Assembly: GCF_005048225.1 (NCBI RefSeq)
Contig: NZ_SUNI01000010.1
Span: 1-64,000 of the forward strand
DNA: 64,000 nucleotides
Direction: 5' to 3'
Source of the DNA: Paracoccus gahaiensis
Lineage (GTDB): Bacteria > Pseudomonadota > Alphaproteobacteria > Rhodobacterales > Rhodobacteraceae
Shown: piece after piece, positions 26,633-35,545 of the stretch
Layout of the letters: every line of letters begins with the position of its first letter
Position numbering within the stretch: position 1 is the first letter of the stretch
The notes under the pieces: model-generated
What the model saw: only the letters and a program-made list of their open reading frames with translations
What the model was told of the DNA's origin: nothing
Databases searched by the model: none
Position numbers and translations under genes: made by a program

Positions 26633-27517
26633 ATGCGCACATATTGCCTGACCGTCACCTGCCCCTCGCGGCGCGGGATCGTCGCCGCCATCTCGACCAG
26701 CCTTGCGGAACAGGGCTGCAACATCACCGATTCCAGCCAGTTCGACGACACCGAGACGGGCCGCTTCTTCATGCGCGTCAGCGTGGTGCCCGAAACCGGC
26801 ACCGATCTGGACCAGCTGCACCAAAGCCTGCAACCGGCGGCGGCAGAATTCGACATGGACTATGCCTTCCATGACGAGGCCGTGCGGATGAAGGTCGTGA
26901 TCATGGTCAGCCGCTTCGGCCATTGCCTGAACGACCTTTTGTATCGATGGCGCATCGGGGCGTTGCCCATCGACATCGTCGCGGTCGTCTCGAACCACAT
27001 GGACTATCAGAAGGTCGTCGTGAACCACGACATCCCGTTCCACTGCATCAAGGTCACCAAAGTGAACAAGCCCGAGGCTGAGGCCCGGATCATGGCCGTG
27101 GTGACCGAGACGGGGGCCGAGCTGATCGTGCTGGCGCGCTACATGCAGGTGCTGTCGGATGCGATGTGCCGGCAGATGTCCGGGCGGATCATCAACATCC
27201 ATCACAGCTTCCTGCCCAGCTTCAAGGGGGCCAACCCCTACAGGCAGGCCTATCAGCGCGGGGTCAAGCTGATCGGCGCGACCAGCCACTATGTCACCGC
27301 CGATCTGGACGAGGGGCCGATCATCGAACAGGACACGATCCGCGTCACCCATGCCCAATCGCCCGAGGATTACGTCAGCCTTGGCCGCGACGTGGAAAGC
27401 CAGGTGCTGGCCCGAGCGATCCATGCGCATATCCATCGCCGGGTCTTTCTGAACGGCAACCGGACGGTCGTCTTCCCCGCCTCGCCCGGCAGCTATGCCT
27501 CGGAACGGATGGGCTGA
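26633..27517 (+). CDS. purU: Formyltetrahydrofolate deformylase
   Basis: A 294-residue hydrolase that splits 10-formyl-THF into formate and THF. An N-terminal ACT domain (TCPSRRGIVAAISTSLAEQG) is followed by the formyltransferase fold with catalytic Asn-His-Asp: INIHHSFLPSFKGANPY, GATSHYVTADLDEGPIIEQD. It is the last C1 step encoded here and recycles THF for the demethylases. It lies 63 bases after folD; a 241-base spacer separates it from amt. Confidence 0.93.
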   Translation: MRTYCLTVTCPSRRGIVAAISTSLAEQGCNITDSSQFDDTETGRFFMRVSVVPETGTDLDQLHQSLQPAAAEFDMDYAFHDEAVRMKVVIMVSRFGHCLNDLLYRWRIGALPIDIVAVVSNHMDYQKVVVNHDIPFHCIKVTKVNKPEAEARIMAVVTETGAELIVLARYMQVLSDAMCRQMSGRIINIHHSFLPSFKGANPYRQAYQRGVKLIGATSHYVTADLDEGPIIEQDTIRVTHAQSPEDYVSLGRDVESQVLARAIHAHIHRRVFLNGNRTVVFPASPGSYASERMG

Positions 27518-27758
27518 CATCCGATGGCGGTTGCGGCCGGGCCCGGTGATGCAGGCCACGCGAGCCGGGAACGGCCCGTCCCGGCCCGACGGCGTTTCAG
27601 AACTGCAAACCGAATGAAAGTTCACCGCCCCCGTCTGGCGAAAATTCCGGCAAACCCATCCCAAGCCACAGAAATATTCACTGCCGAGAAATTTAGGTGA
27701 CCGTCGTTTCGCGGCTCTGCGCCATCCTTCGGACGATTCCCCGACATGAGGTGATGTC

Positions 27759-29150
27759 ATGACCTTCAAGATCGCCTGCCGGACGGTGCTGCTTGCCGCC
27801 TGTCCGACCCTTGCCTCTGCACAGGATGCTGCCCCTGCGCTGAATGCCGGCGACACCGCCTTCGTGGCGGTCTGCGCCATGATCGTGATGCTGATGATGA
27901 TGCCCGGGCTGGGCCTGTTCTATGCAGGCATGGCGCGCAGCAAGAACGTGCTGTCGGTCCTCAGCCAGATCCTGGCCTCGATCGCGCTGATCTGCGTGCT
28001 GTGGATCGCCTTCGGCTATTCGCTGACCTTCGCCGAGGGCTCGCCCCTGAACACGATCATCGGCGGGACATCCAAGCTGTTTCTGGCGGGCGTGACGCAG
28101 GACAGCATGGTCGGCACGATCCCCGAATACCTGTACATCATGTTCATGATGATGTTCGCGGCCATCACGCCGCCCATCATCCTGGGCGCCTGCGCCGAGC
28201 GGATGAAGTTCTCGGCCGTGCTGATCTTCATGGGCGTCTGGCTGACCATCAACTACATCCCCATGGCGCACATGGCCTGGGGCGGAGGCTGGGTCTTCGG
28301 CGTCGGCGTGCTGGATTTCGCGGGCGGCAACGTGGTGCACCTGAACGCGGGCGTCGCGGCGCTGGTCTGCGCCTTGGTGCTGGGCCCGCGCAAGGGCTAT
28401 GGCAGCCAAATGATGGCGCCCCACAACATGACGATGACCTATACCGGCGGCGCGATGCTGTGGGTGGGCTGGCTGGCCTTCTGCGGCGGCTGCGCGCTGG
28501 CGGCGAACGGCTTCGGCATGATGATCATGCTGAACACGCTGCTGGGCGGCGCGGGCGGGGCGCTTGGCTGGATGGCCGTCGAATGGACGCATCGCAAGAA
28601 GCCCAGCACCTTCGGCCTGTTGTCGGGCGTCATCTCCGGTCTGGTGGCGATCACCCCGGCCTGCGGCTTCGTCAGCCCGGCGGCGGCCATCGTGATCGGA
28701 TTCGTCACCGCGCCGGTCTGCGTGTTCTTCGTCGAGGTGGTCAAGCGCCGCTTCGGCTATGACGACAGCTTCGACGTCTTCGGCATCCACGGCGTCGCGG
28801 CCTTTGCGGGAGGCATCCTGACGGTGATCTTCGCAGCCCCCTCGCTTGGTGGAACGGGCTTTCCCGAGGGCCGGACGATGATGACGCAGATGGTGCCTCA
28901 GGTGCTGATCATGGGTTTCTCGATCCTGATGTCGCTGGTCACGACCTTCGTGGCGCTGAAGATCGCCGGGGCGCTGGTCGGCCTGCGCGTCGATGACGAG
29001 ACCGAGACCGAGGGGCTGGATACCGCCGAACATGGCGAGGCCGGTTACCGCCTTGACGATGCGTCCTATGGCGGCACGCCGGTGGCGCCGCACGCGTCCG
29101 GGGCACCGCCCGTCATGGCAAGCGGATTGGTGGCCAAGCAGGCCCATTAG
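27759..29150 (+). CDS. amt: Ammonium transporter (Amt family)
   Basis: A 463-residue membrane protein with a cleavable signal (TVLLAACPTLASA) and about 11 membrane segments, the Amt/MEP norm. The conserved pore histidines lie in GGNVVHLNAGVAAL and FDVFGIHGVAAFAGGI, and the signature DFAGGNVVHLNAG is intact. The C-terminal cytoplasmic tail is long and acidic (DDETETEGLDTAEHGEAG). No glnK gene precedes it. Its place at the end of the methylated-amine cluster suggests recapture of ammonium leaking from, or small amines entering, the pathway. A clear terminator follows 25 bases later. Confidence 0.92.
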   Translation: MTFKIACRTVLLAACPTLASAQDAAPALNAGDTAFVAVCAMIVMLMMMPGLGLFYAGMARSKNVLSVLSQILASIALICVLWIAFGYSLTFAEGSPLNTIIGGTSKLFLAGVTQDSMVGTIPEYLYIMFMMMFAAITPPIILGACAERMKFSAVLIFMGVWLTINYIPMAHMAWGGGWVFGVGVLDFAGGNVVHLNAGVAALVCALVLGPRKGYGSQMMAPHNMTMTYTGGAMLWVGWLAFCGGCALAANGFGMMIMLNTLLGGAGGALGWMAVEWTHRKKPSTFGLLSGVISGLVAITPACGFVSPAAAIVIGFVTAPVCVFFVEVVKRRFGYDDSFDVFGIHGVAAFAGGILTVIFAAPSLGGTGFPEGRTMMTQMVPQVLIMGFSILMSLVTTFVALKIAGALVGLRVDDETETEGLDTAEHGEAGYRLDDASYGGTPVAPHASGAPPVMASGLVAKQAH

Positions 29151-29174
29151 GGTCGCGAAGCCGTCACGAGATTG

Positions 29175-29205
29175 GGGCCGGGCATCGTATGCCCGGCCCT
29201 TTTTT
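29175..29205 (+). terminator. Rho-independent terminator after amt
   Basis: An 11-bp perfect stem (GGGCCGGGCAT with ATGCCCGGCCC, loop CGT) is followed directly by TTTTTT. It ends the mgd-folD-purU-amt direction of transcription before the convergent XRE-type regulator. Confidence 0.9.
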
Positions 29206-29209
29206 GCCG

Positions 29210-29854
29210 TCAGCTGGGCTGGCGGCTTTGCGGATAGGTGATGATCGACAGATAGCGCGCCGGCAGATCGATCAGATCGACCGGGCCATGCGGCGCATCG
29301 GCATCAAACAGCAGCGTGTCGCCGGGTTCGAGGTGATAGATCTGTTCGCCATGGCGATAGCCAAGCCTGCCCTCCAGCATGTACAGCATCTCGATCCCCT
29401 CGTGCTGGAAGGTGGGAAAGCGGTCGCTTTCGGTGGTCAGGACGATCATGTAGGGCTCGACCACAACCCCGGAAGCGTTCGACCCGATATGGCCCAGCAG
29501 GTGATACTGATGCCCGGCGCGGGTACCGGCGCGCTCGATCTCGACCCCGTCGCCGGATTTCACATGCATGGCGCCACGCGGCTCGGCATAGCCCGCGAAC
29601 AGCTGGACCAGCGGCACCCGCAGCGCATTGGCCAGCGCCTGGATCGTCGCCAGCGAGGGCGAGATCACGCCGTTCTCGATCTTGGACAGCATGCCGACCG
29701 AGATCCCCGTCTGCGCCGACAGATCCGCCCCCGTCAGACGCTGCCGCTTGCGCAGGTCGCGCACCGCGCGTCCGATGGCCACCTCGAGGTTGCGTTCGGG
29801 CGTCTCGCGCAGGGCATGGGGATTCTGGGTCAGCGGTTTGGCGGTCTGGTTCAT
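29210..29854 (-). CDS. XRE-family regulator with cupin sensor domain
   Basis: A 214-residue regulator: an N-terminal helix-turn-helix at about residues 22-75 (LRKRQRLTGADLSAQTGISV, LSKIENGVISPSLATIQALA) and a C-terminal cupin at about 110-205 (EGIEMLYMLEGRLGYRHGEQ, LEPGDTLLFDADAPHGP). Such proteins often control amine or polyamine catabolism. ATG 29854 follows GAGGAAAG. It is convergent with amt across the terminator. The ligand and target are not evident. Confidence 0.85.
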   Translation of the reverse strand: MNQTAKPLTQNPHALRETPERNLEVAIGRAVRDLRKRQRLTGADLSAQTGISVGMLSKIENGVISPSLATIQALANALRVPLVQLFAGYAEPRGAMHVKSGDGVEIERAGTRAGHQYHLLGHIGSNASGVVVEPYMIVLTTESDRFPTFQHEGIEMLYMLEGRLGYRHGEQIYHLEPGDTLLFDADAPHGPVDLIDLPARYLSIITYPQSRQPS

Positions 29855-29984
29855 GGCGCTCTTTCCTCTCAGGAAAGTTATTTTGCGCCCTGTGCCCGGG
29901 GTTCGCAATGGGCCAATCCGGCGGGACCGGGTAGTGGCTGTTTTGCGTTCGAAGCGCCGACTTCGGCAGACTTCAGGGAGCCGG

Positions 29985-30773
29985 TCAGGCCGTCAGGCTG
30001 ACCCGATCTTGGGGCGTGGCGACCGGGTGGCGAGGATCACGCTGATGATCGGCTTTTTCAGACCGCAGAAGGTTGCCGCTGATCCCGGCGACATCGCACG
30101 CGGCCCAGCTTCTCATTTCCGAGACCTCGATCAGCGTCGTCGAGGCGCGCCTGCCGGAACGCTGAAGGAGATCCTCGATCGTGTCGGCCGTCGCCAGATC
30201 CGTAACGCCTGCAAACAAAAGCGTGGTGTCCGAGGTCAGATGCGCCAGCCGGTCGGACAGATGGCAGGTCCCGAAGCCTGCGCCGGCCTGAAGCCCCGAC
30301 GCCGCCTCGATTGCCGATATCAACACGTTGCGCGTCGTTCCGGGCAGGACGGACGCTTGCTGAACAACGACGTGGTAGTCGGCCTTGTGCGCAAGAGCCG
30401 TGCCGATGGTGCGGCCAAGGACCGACAGAACGTAATCGTCGGCCTCTCCTGTGAAGCTTTCGCTGGCGCCCTGACAGATCAGGGTGATGGTGCTTTCCAG
30501 GACGGCGGCGAACGGATCATCGGTCAGGCACAGCATGTTGTCATCCAGATGGGCCCGCCAGGCAGCCTGGCCTGCCGCACCGCTGCGGACCATGTCACCC
30601 AATGTGTCCACCATGGTTGGATTGGCATCGGCGCAGATGACGCGGAACCCCCCGCGCAGCAATTGGGCAATGCTGGCAATGGTGTGCTCGTCAATCCCGA
30701 TGAGGGAGACGGTCGTTCCTGCCGGTGCGCCCTGCGCCGGCTGAGGATTGGCTTTGATGACATGACGCAACAT
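29985..30773 (-). CDS. Degenerate UDP-glucose/GDP-mannose dehydrogenase-like protein
   Basis: A 262-residue protein related to the NAD-binding N-terminal domain of nucleotide-sugar dehydrogenases (AlgD/UGD). Recognisable blocks are RVICADANPTMVDTLGD, SVLPGTTRNVLISAIEAASG and TLLFAGVTDLATADTIEDLL. The nucleotide motif that should read GLGYVG is GIDEHT, the NPEFLREG block is replaced by CHLSDRLAH, and the central and C-terminal domains with the catalytic Cys are absent (full enzymes are about 430 residues). The start has a good AGGAGAG site, so it may be expressed. Dehydrogenase activity is unlikely; it may be a repurposed or decaying paralogue. Its tail is rich in charged residues. Confidence 0.7.
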   Translation of the reverse strand: MLRHVIKANPQPAQGAPAGTTVSLIGIDEHTIASIAQLLRGGFRVICADANPTMVDTLGDMVRSGAAGQAAWRAHLDDNMLCLTDDPFAAVLESTITLICQGASESFTGEADDYVLSVLGRTIGTALAHKADYHVVVQQASVLPGTTRNVLISAIEAASGLQAGAGFGTCHLSDRLAHLTSDTTLLFAGVTDLATADTIEDLLQRSGRRASTTLIEVSEMRSWAACDVAGISGNLLRSEKADHQRDPRHPVATPQDRVSLTA

Positions 30774-31024
30774 TTATTCACTCTCCTGCTTTGTGTCCCG
30801 GTCATGCCACAAGCGGCCGTGAGAGTCCGGGTTTCGGAAGGTCACCAGGCGGGCGCAAAAGGTGCATCGGACCTATACGTTTCCAGCCAGCCCTATCCGA
30901 AAGCATAGCCAGGCGAAGCCCGGGTGGGTGCAGGACAGTTTTAAGTAGTTTGTGCGATTGTTTCAGCCTGACCTGTGGCAGACGAGGCTTGGAACGGCCT
31001 CTTGCCGTCATCATCAACAGGAGA

Positions 31025-31507
31025 ATGGCCTTGTTCAAGCAGATCCCGGCCGCAGCCTTCGTCATCACCGCAGCGCTGAGTGCAGTTGGCTTCGCGGAAC
31101 CACAGGCGCCGCTTCTGACGGTCACGAGCGCCGAGGGTATCAGAACCTACACGCTTCCAGATCTCGAGGCGCTGCCCCAGGCAGGGTTCACCACCTCGAC
31201 GATCTGGACAGACAGGGCAGCCGCCTTCGAGGGCGTGCCGCTCCGGGCCATTCTGGATGCCAACGAAATCGCTGCGGGAACGGTCCTGGCGACGGCGATC
31301 AATGACTATGCCATCGAGATCCCCGTATCCGACGTCACCGACAGCTGGCCGATCGTCGCCTATCGAATGGACAGCAAGGAAATGTCGCGGCGGGACAAGG
31401 GGCCGCTCTGGGTCATGTATCCGTTCGATGCCGAGCCAAGCCTGAGCACCGAAGTGAACTTTTCCCGCAGCATCTGGCAGCTTGATAGGCTCAGCGCAGT
31501 CGAATGA
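31025..31507 (+). CDS. Secreted molybdopterin-fold protein, probable sensory partner
   Basis: A 160-residue protein with a signal peptide (AAAFVITAALSAVGFA) and a small sulfite-oxidase-like (Oxidored_molyb) fold: VTSAEGIRTYTLPDLEALP, FEGVPLRAILDANEI, GPLWVMYPFDAEPSL. It contains no cysteine, so it lacks the usual Mo-ligating residue. Its TGA overlaps the ATG of the hybrid kinase. I infer a periplasmic ligand-binding helper for that kinase and not an enzyme. ATG 31025 follows AGGAG with unusually short spacing. Confidence 0.68.
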   Translation: MALFKQIPAAAFVITAALSAVGFAEPQAPLLTVTSAEGIRTYTLPDLEALPQAGFTTSTIWTDRAAAFEGVPLRAILDANEIAAGTVLATAINDYAIEIPVSDVTDSWPIVAYRMDSKEMSRRDKGPLWVMYPFDAEPSLSTEVNFSRSIWQLDRLSAVE

Positions 31508-33972
31508 CACGCGCTTGCCGGGGTTGCGGACTGGTTTCAAGCCTGTTGCCGGCGCTGTTCGCGCTGGCAGTGGCCGTGCTCTCGGTTGTGGTCTGGAATC
31601 ATCATCGCGACATCCACCTGCAGATCGACAGGCTGGCCATCGCGAACTCGGACAGCACGCAGTGGTTCCTCGCGCAGCTGGAGGTCGAGGCGATGGCCGC
31701 CGAGCGGGCTGTCTTGGCGTTCCGCGACAGCGAAACCACCGACACGCAGCTGGCCGATATCCGAAAGCGGTTCGACATCCTCTACTCGCGCGTCCACACG
31801 CTGCGGACGGGCCGGACCTTTGCCGCGCTGCGCAATCAATCCTCTGTTCATGATGCATTGGAGGATCTGCAGGCGAGGCTCGACGCGGTCGTCCCGGTGA
31901 TCGATGGCAGTTCGGCGCATCTGTCGGCCGCGCGAGACGCCCTGTCGCATGAGCTGGAGGCAGCGCTGCCGTTGGTCCGTCAGATCTCGCTGGCAGGGGT
32001 CAGACAATTCGCGAAGCAGTCGGACGAACAGCGTCAGGCCGTCGTGCGCACGTTGTTCCAGCTGTCGCTCCTTCTCGTTCCGCTGATTTTCATACTCATT
32101 GCGACGACCGCTGTCCTGTTCGTGATGTTCCGGGCAGCGGGCGTCCAGACCGCGCAGATTTCAGCCGCCGGCGAGCAGATGCGGTCCCTGTTCGATGCCT
32201 CGACCGATGCAATCCTGTTCGCGCGCCCCGACGGGCGTGTCCGCGGCTACAACAAGGCCGCCGAACGTCTCTTCGGCTATGAACCCGAAGAGGCCATCGA
32301 TGCCGATCTCGTCGAGCTGTTGATGCCATTCCCGCAGCGCGAGGCGGTGCGTGCCCTGCTGGCTGAGGTGCAGCTTGGACGGCCGCGCGGCGATGCGTCC
32401 GCTTCCGCGGCGGTGACGGCCACCGCGCAGCACAAGTCGGGACGCATCATTCCGGTCGAGATGTCCTGGTCGATCGCCAGCGACAGCCAGGGCCGCCTGC
32501 TGGTGGCCTATGTCCGTGACGTCTCGCAGCGCGCGCAGGAAGAGGCAGAGTTGATCGAGGCGCGCGATCGCGCGGTCTCGGGCGAAACCGCCAAGTCGCG
32601 CCTGATCGCCGTCATGAGCCATGAGATGCGCACGCCCCTGAACGGACTGCTGGGCACACTCGATCTGTTGAAGCTCACAGAGCTGGACATGCGGCAGCAC
32701 CGCTATCTGAACGCGATGGAGAAGTCGGGAAGAATGCTTCTGCGCCACGTCAACGACGTTCTGGACGCGTCGCGCGCTGGCGGCAGCAGCCTTACCGAGA
32801 CGCTTGACCTGGCTGCGCTGGTTCAGAGCACGGTGGAAGGGCTGAAAGCGCATGCCGAACAGCGTGGCAACCAGCTTGAGGTCGCCGTCATCGGTGATCA
32901 CGACGAGCTTCTGATCGGCAGCCCGCTGCAGATCGAACAGATCTTGATCAACCTCGTCGGCAACGCGATCAAGTTCACGCGGGACGGCGTCATCCGCATC
33001 GAGCTGGACCGAAGCGCCGGCGCCGAAGAGATCGAGCTGAGGGTATCGGATACCGGCATCGGCATCGCGCCGGATGATCTGGACCGGATCTTCGATGATT
33101 TCATCACACTCGACACGACGTTCGACCGCGCCGAAGGGACTGGGCTGGGCCTGTCCATCGTCCGGACCCTCGTCGGAACGCTGAACGGGCAGGTCGATGT
33201 CGAGAGTGTGCTGGGCGAAGGGACGATCTTCTCGGTCAACTTCTGCCTGCCTCTGGCCGATCCGCTCGAGCGGCCCGTCGCCCCCGTCAAGGGGGTGCCA
33301 TCCGCGTACCGGCTTCGGGTGCTTGTCGTGGATGACAACGAGATCAACCGGTTCGTGGTGTCGGACATGCTGCGCCATCTCGACTGCGACGTGGTCGAAG
33401 CCCCCGATGGGCTGGCCGCCTGCGAGATCGCCGAAACGCTGCCGATGGACCTGATCCTGATGGATATCAGCATGCCGCGGCTGAACGGTGTCGGTGCTGC
33501 ACGGCGCATCAGAACCGCAGGTGCGAACCGACAGACCCGGATCGTCGCGGTGACGGCCCATGCCCTTCCCGAAGATATCGCAGGCTTTCGCGCCGCCGGA
33601 ATGGAGCATGTTCTTGTCAAGCCGCTGCAGCTGCGCGATCTGTCGGACCTTCTCGAGGCGATGACCGGGGCGCCGCGTCAGGATGCGGCGCAGCGTCCGC
33701 CACTTCCCTCGCAGATCCTGCGGCGGATCGACGAGGAGTTGCAGATCGAACTGCTCGACCTGGACCTTCATCAGGCCGACCTTGCCGCACGCGTGCATCG
33801 TGTCGCAGGAACCGCCGCACTCGGAGGCTACAGCACGCTGCACGGCACGCTCAGTCAACTCGAGGTCGCACTGCGCCAGGACGCTGCTGCTGCAGACCTG
33901 TCACAGCTTCTTCAGGAGGTCGGCACCCTTGTGAAGGGTCTGCAGACCGCATCGCAATATTCTGCCGCCTGA
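31504..33972 (+). CDS. Hybrid sensor histidine kinase (PAS, HisKA, HATPase, REC, Hpt)
   Basis: An 822-residue membrane kinase. TM1 is at about residues 11-31 and TM2 at 183-207, enclosing a periplasmic helical domain of about 150 residues. Then come a PAS domain (about 225-345), HisKA with phospho-acceptor His373 in MSHEMRTPLNG, the HATPase with NLVGNAIKFT, DTGIGIAPDDL and GTGLGLSIV, and a receiver with DD610-611 and Asp654 in LILMDISMP. A C-terminal Hpt-like segment has His765 in RVHRVAGTAALGG. The whole phosphorelay is in one chain. It is translationally coupled to the secreted protein upstream, and the LuxR-type regulator follows 61 bases later. Confidence 0.9.
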   Translation: MTRACRGCGLVSSLLPALFALAVAVLSVVVWNHHRDIHLQIDRLAIANSDSTQWFLAQLEVEAMAAERAVLAFRDSETTDTQLADIRKRFDILYSRVHTLRTGRTFAALRNQSSVHDALEDLQARLDAVVPVIDGSSAHLSAARDALSHELEAALPLVRQISLAGVRQFAKQSDEQRQAVVRTLFQLSLLLVPLIFILIATTAVLFVMFRAAGVQTAQISAAGEQMRSLFDASTDAILFARPDGRVRGYNKAAERLFGYEPEEAIDADLVELLMPFPQREAVRALLAEVQLGRPRGDASASAAVTATAQHKSGRIIPVEMSWSIASDSQGRLLVAYVRDVSQRAQEEAELIEARDRAVSGETAKSRLIAVMSHEMRTPLNGLLGTLDLLKLTELDMRQHRYLNAMEKSGRMLLRHVNDVLDASRAGGSSLTETLDLAALVQSTVEGLKAHAEQRGNQLEVAVIGDHDELLIGSPLQIEQILINLVGNAIKFTRDGVIRIELDRSAGAEEIELRVSDTGIGIAPDDLDRIFDDFITLDTTFDRAEGTGLGLSIVRTLVGTLNGQVDVESVLGEGTIFSVNFCLPLADPLERPVAPVKGVPSAYRLRVLVVDDNEINRFVVSDMLRHLDCDVVEAPDGLAACEIAETLPMDLILMDISMPRLNGVGAARRIRTAGANRQTRIVAVTAHALPEDIAGFRAAGMEHVLVKPLQLRDLSDLLEAMTGAPRQDAAQRPPLPSQILRRIDEELQIELLDLDLHQADLAARVHRVAGTAALGGYSTLHGTLSQLEVALRQDAAAADLSQLLQEVGTLVKGLQTASQYSAA

Positions 33973-34033
33973 ACATGCCCTTAAACAAACGCGCGTAACC
34001 TGAAGCAACAAATTCGACGTGAGGGCCGAGCAC

Positions 34034-34636
34034 ATGAACATATTGCTTGCAGACGACCACGCCCTCGTGCGCGAGGCGCTGGCAAGTCTGCTGCGGATCG
34101 ACGGGGCTTACGAGATCAGCGAGGTGGAAACCCTCGGCGGGGCTTTGACGACACTGGAAGCCGAGCCTGACAAGTTCGACCTTGTGCTGCTGGACTACGA
34201 CATGCCGGGCATGAATGGGCTCGAGGGGCTGGTCAGGATGCGCACCGCCTTTCCGCATGTCCCTGTGGCGATGCTGACGGGGTCTGTCTCTGCAACGCTT
34301 GCAAAGCAGGCGCTTTCGGCCGGCGCAGCGGGCTTTCTTCCCAAAACCTTCAGTGCGCGCGGCCTTGCGGCGGCAATCGCCTTTATCCGGACCGGCAGCG
34401 TGTTTGCACCTTGCGACCTGATGATGGAAAACACCGCGCCTTCGGCAAGCAAGCTGACCAAGCGCGAGGCGGATGTGCTGACGGGTTTGCGCCAAGGCAA
34501 GTCGAACAAGGAAATCGCCCGCGATCTGGATCTGCAGGAGGTGACGATCAAGCTGCACGTCAAGACCCTGTGTCGAAAGCTGGGTGCAAAAAACCGCACG
34601 CAGGCAGTTCTGCTGGCGGGGGAAGATCTAGGTTAG
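34034..34636 (+). CDS. NarL/LuxR-family response regulator
   Basis: A 200-residue regulator: a receiver domain with ADDHALVREAL and phospho-acceptor Asp54 in LLDYDMPGMNG, then a LuxR HTH at about residues 138-196 (LTKREADVLTGLRQGKSNKE, DLQEVTIKLHVKTLCRKLGA). It is the probable output of the hybrid kinase upstream. The trio as a whole looks like a complete signal pathway for an unknown periplasmic cue. The 3' flank turns into insertion-sequence debris within about 20 bases. Confidence 0.9.
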   Translation: MNILLADDHALVREALASLLRIDGAYEISEVETLGGALTTLEAEPDKFDLVLLDYDMPGMNGLEGLVRMRTAFPHVPVAMLTGSVSATLAKQALSAGAAGFLPKTFSARGLAAAIAFIRTGSVFAPCDLMMENTAPSASKLTKREADVLTGLRQGKSNKEIARDLDLQEVTIKLHVKTLCRKLGAKNRTQAVLLAGEDLG

Positions 34637-34657
34637 GGAGGGTAGCAATTGTGTCTA

Positions 34658-34734
34658 TCAGCCGGCCAGAGGTCGCCATGTCTTGCTGGTTTTGAGGATC
34701 GCGTTTGCGATGGTTGCTCTGCCCCCTGAGAACT
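34658..34734 (-). pseudogene. Possible IS110-like transposase C-terminal fragment
   Basis: On the minus strand, the 25 or so codons ending at 34658 read SGGRATIANAILKTSKTWRP followed by LAG and a stop. This resembles the C-terminal NA.L....WRP end seen in some IS110-type transposases. The match is short and made from memory. It abuts the IS3-type left repeat at 34735, which would suggest nested insertions. Confidence 0.3.
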
Positions 34735-34923
34735 TGACCGTTTGAAACTGGAGTTTTCGGCTAACCTTCCCTAGCTGGGAGAGGAGTTGGGAACGATGAA
34801 GGCACCGAGGTTCACGGAAGCGCAAAAGGCGTTTGTCCTGAAGCAGGGCGAGGAAGGGACACCAGTCGCGGAGGTCTGCCGCAAGGCGGGGATCAGCCGG
34901 GCGACCTCCTTCAACTGGAGTAA

Positions 34924-34967
34924 GGAGGCTCAGTGGACAGTCCGGTGGACTGTTCACCCGACGAACG
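34924..34967. repeat. Mini-palindrome family 1, copy 1
   Basis: An insert of about 44 bp in orfA between codons for NW and RYGG. The core is ACAGTCC-GGT-GGACTGT (34937-34953), extended by GTGG/TTCAC to an 11-bp stem with one mismatch, followed by CCCGACGAA. It shares core and right flank with the copy at 35546-35590. Confidence 0.75.
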
Positions 34968-35015
34968 CGCTATGGCGGTTTGCTGCCGGACGAGATGCGC
35001 CGGCTGAAGGCGCTG

Positions 35016-35058
35016 GATCGAGCCATTGTCCGCCACCGGTTCGAGGACAATGGCGAGG
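35016..35058. repeat. Mini-palindrome family 2, copy 1
   Basis: An insert of about 42 bp in orfA between KAL and ENSKLKK codons. The arms are GCCATTGTCC and GGACAATGGC (35022-35054) around the loop GCCACCGGTTCGA. Copy 2 is at 35917-35951 in the opposite orientation. Confidence 0.72.
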
Positions 35059-35545
35059 GAGAACAGCAAGCTCAAGAAGATCGTCGCCGACCTGACCCTC
35101 GACCGGGAGACGTCGCGAGGCACGTCATCCGCTGAAAGCTCGTTCGCCAGCCGGCTTGAACCGGTGGCGCCTGCTGTCTCACCCTGCCCGGACACGGGAA
35201 CTGGTCGACGGGATGTTGGCGGGCGGGGGCATATCGATCCGCCGGGCATGTGAGGCCCTGCGCTTCGACCCGTCGAGCTACCACTACAAGTCCCGCCGAA
35301 CCGGGCAGGCCGCATTGGAACTGAGGATCCGGGAGATTTGCGAAGCACGGGTGCGCTACGGATATCGGCGTGTCCATGTCTTGCTGCGACGGGAGGGCTG
35401 GCAGGTGAACATCAAGAAGACGCGCAGGATTTACAATGAGTTGGGTCTGCAGCTCAGGAACAAGAACCCGAAACGTCGGGTGAAGGCCAAGCTGCGAGAC
35501 GATCGCCAGGAGGCTGTCGGGCCGAACGATGTCTGGGCCATGGAC

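Larger units (their letters stand above)
34796..35143 (+). pseudogene. IS3-family orfA, disrupted
   Basis: The N-terminal helix-turn-helix is intact for about 43 codons (FTEAQKAFVLKQGEEGTPVA, VCRKAGISRATSFNW). The coding sense then jumps frame at an insert (about 34924-34967), continues as RYGGLLPDEMRRLKAL in another frame, jumps again at a second insert (about 35016-35058), and resumes as ENSKLKKIVADLTLDRE. The final VIRRKL region holds a TGA in place of an Arg codon. It is broken in at least three places. Confidence 0.8.

Noticed and set aside
27600-27758. A sigma-54 promoter upstream of amt
   Set aside because: The stretch TGGCGAAAATTCCGGCA has a vague resemblance to -24/-12 elements, but GG and GC are wrongly spaced and TTGC is missing.
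24710-27880. A 1,056-codon minus-strand open frame
   Set aside because: Antisense of mgdC, mgdD, folD and purU, which all show clear family motifs on the plus strand.
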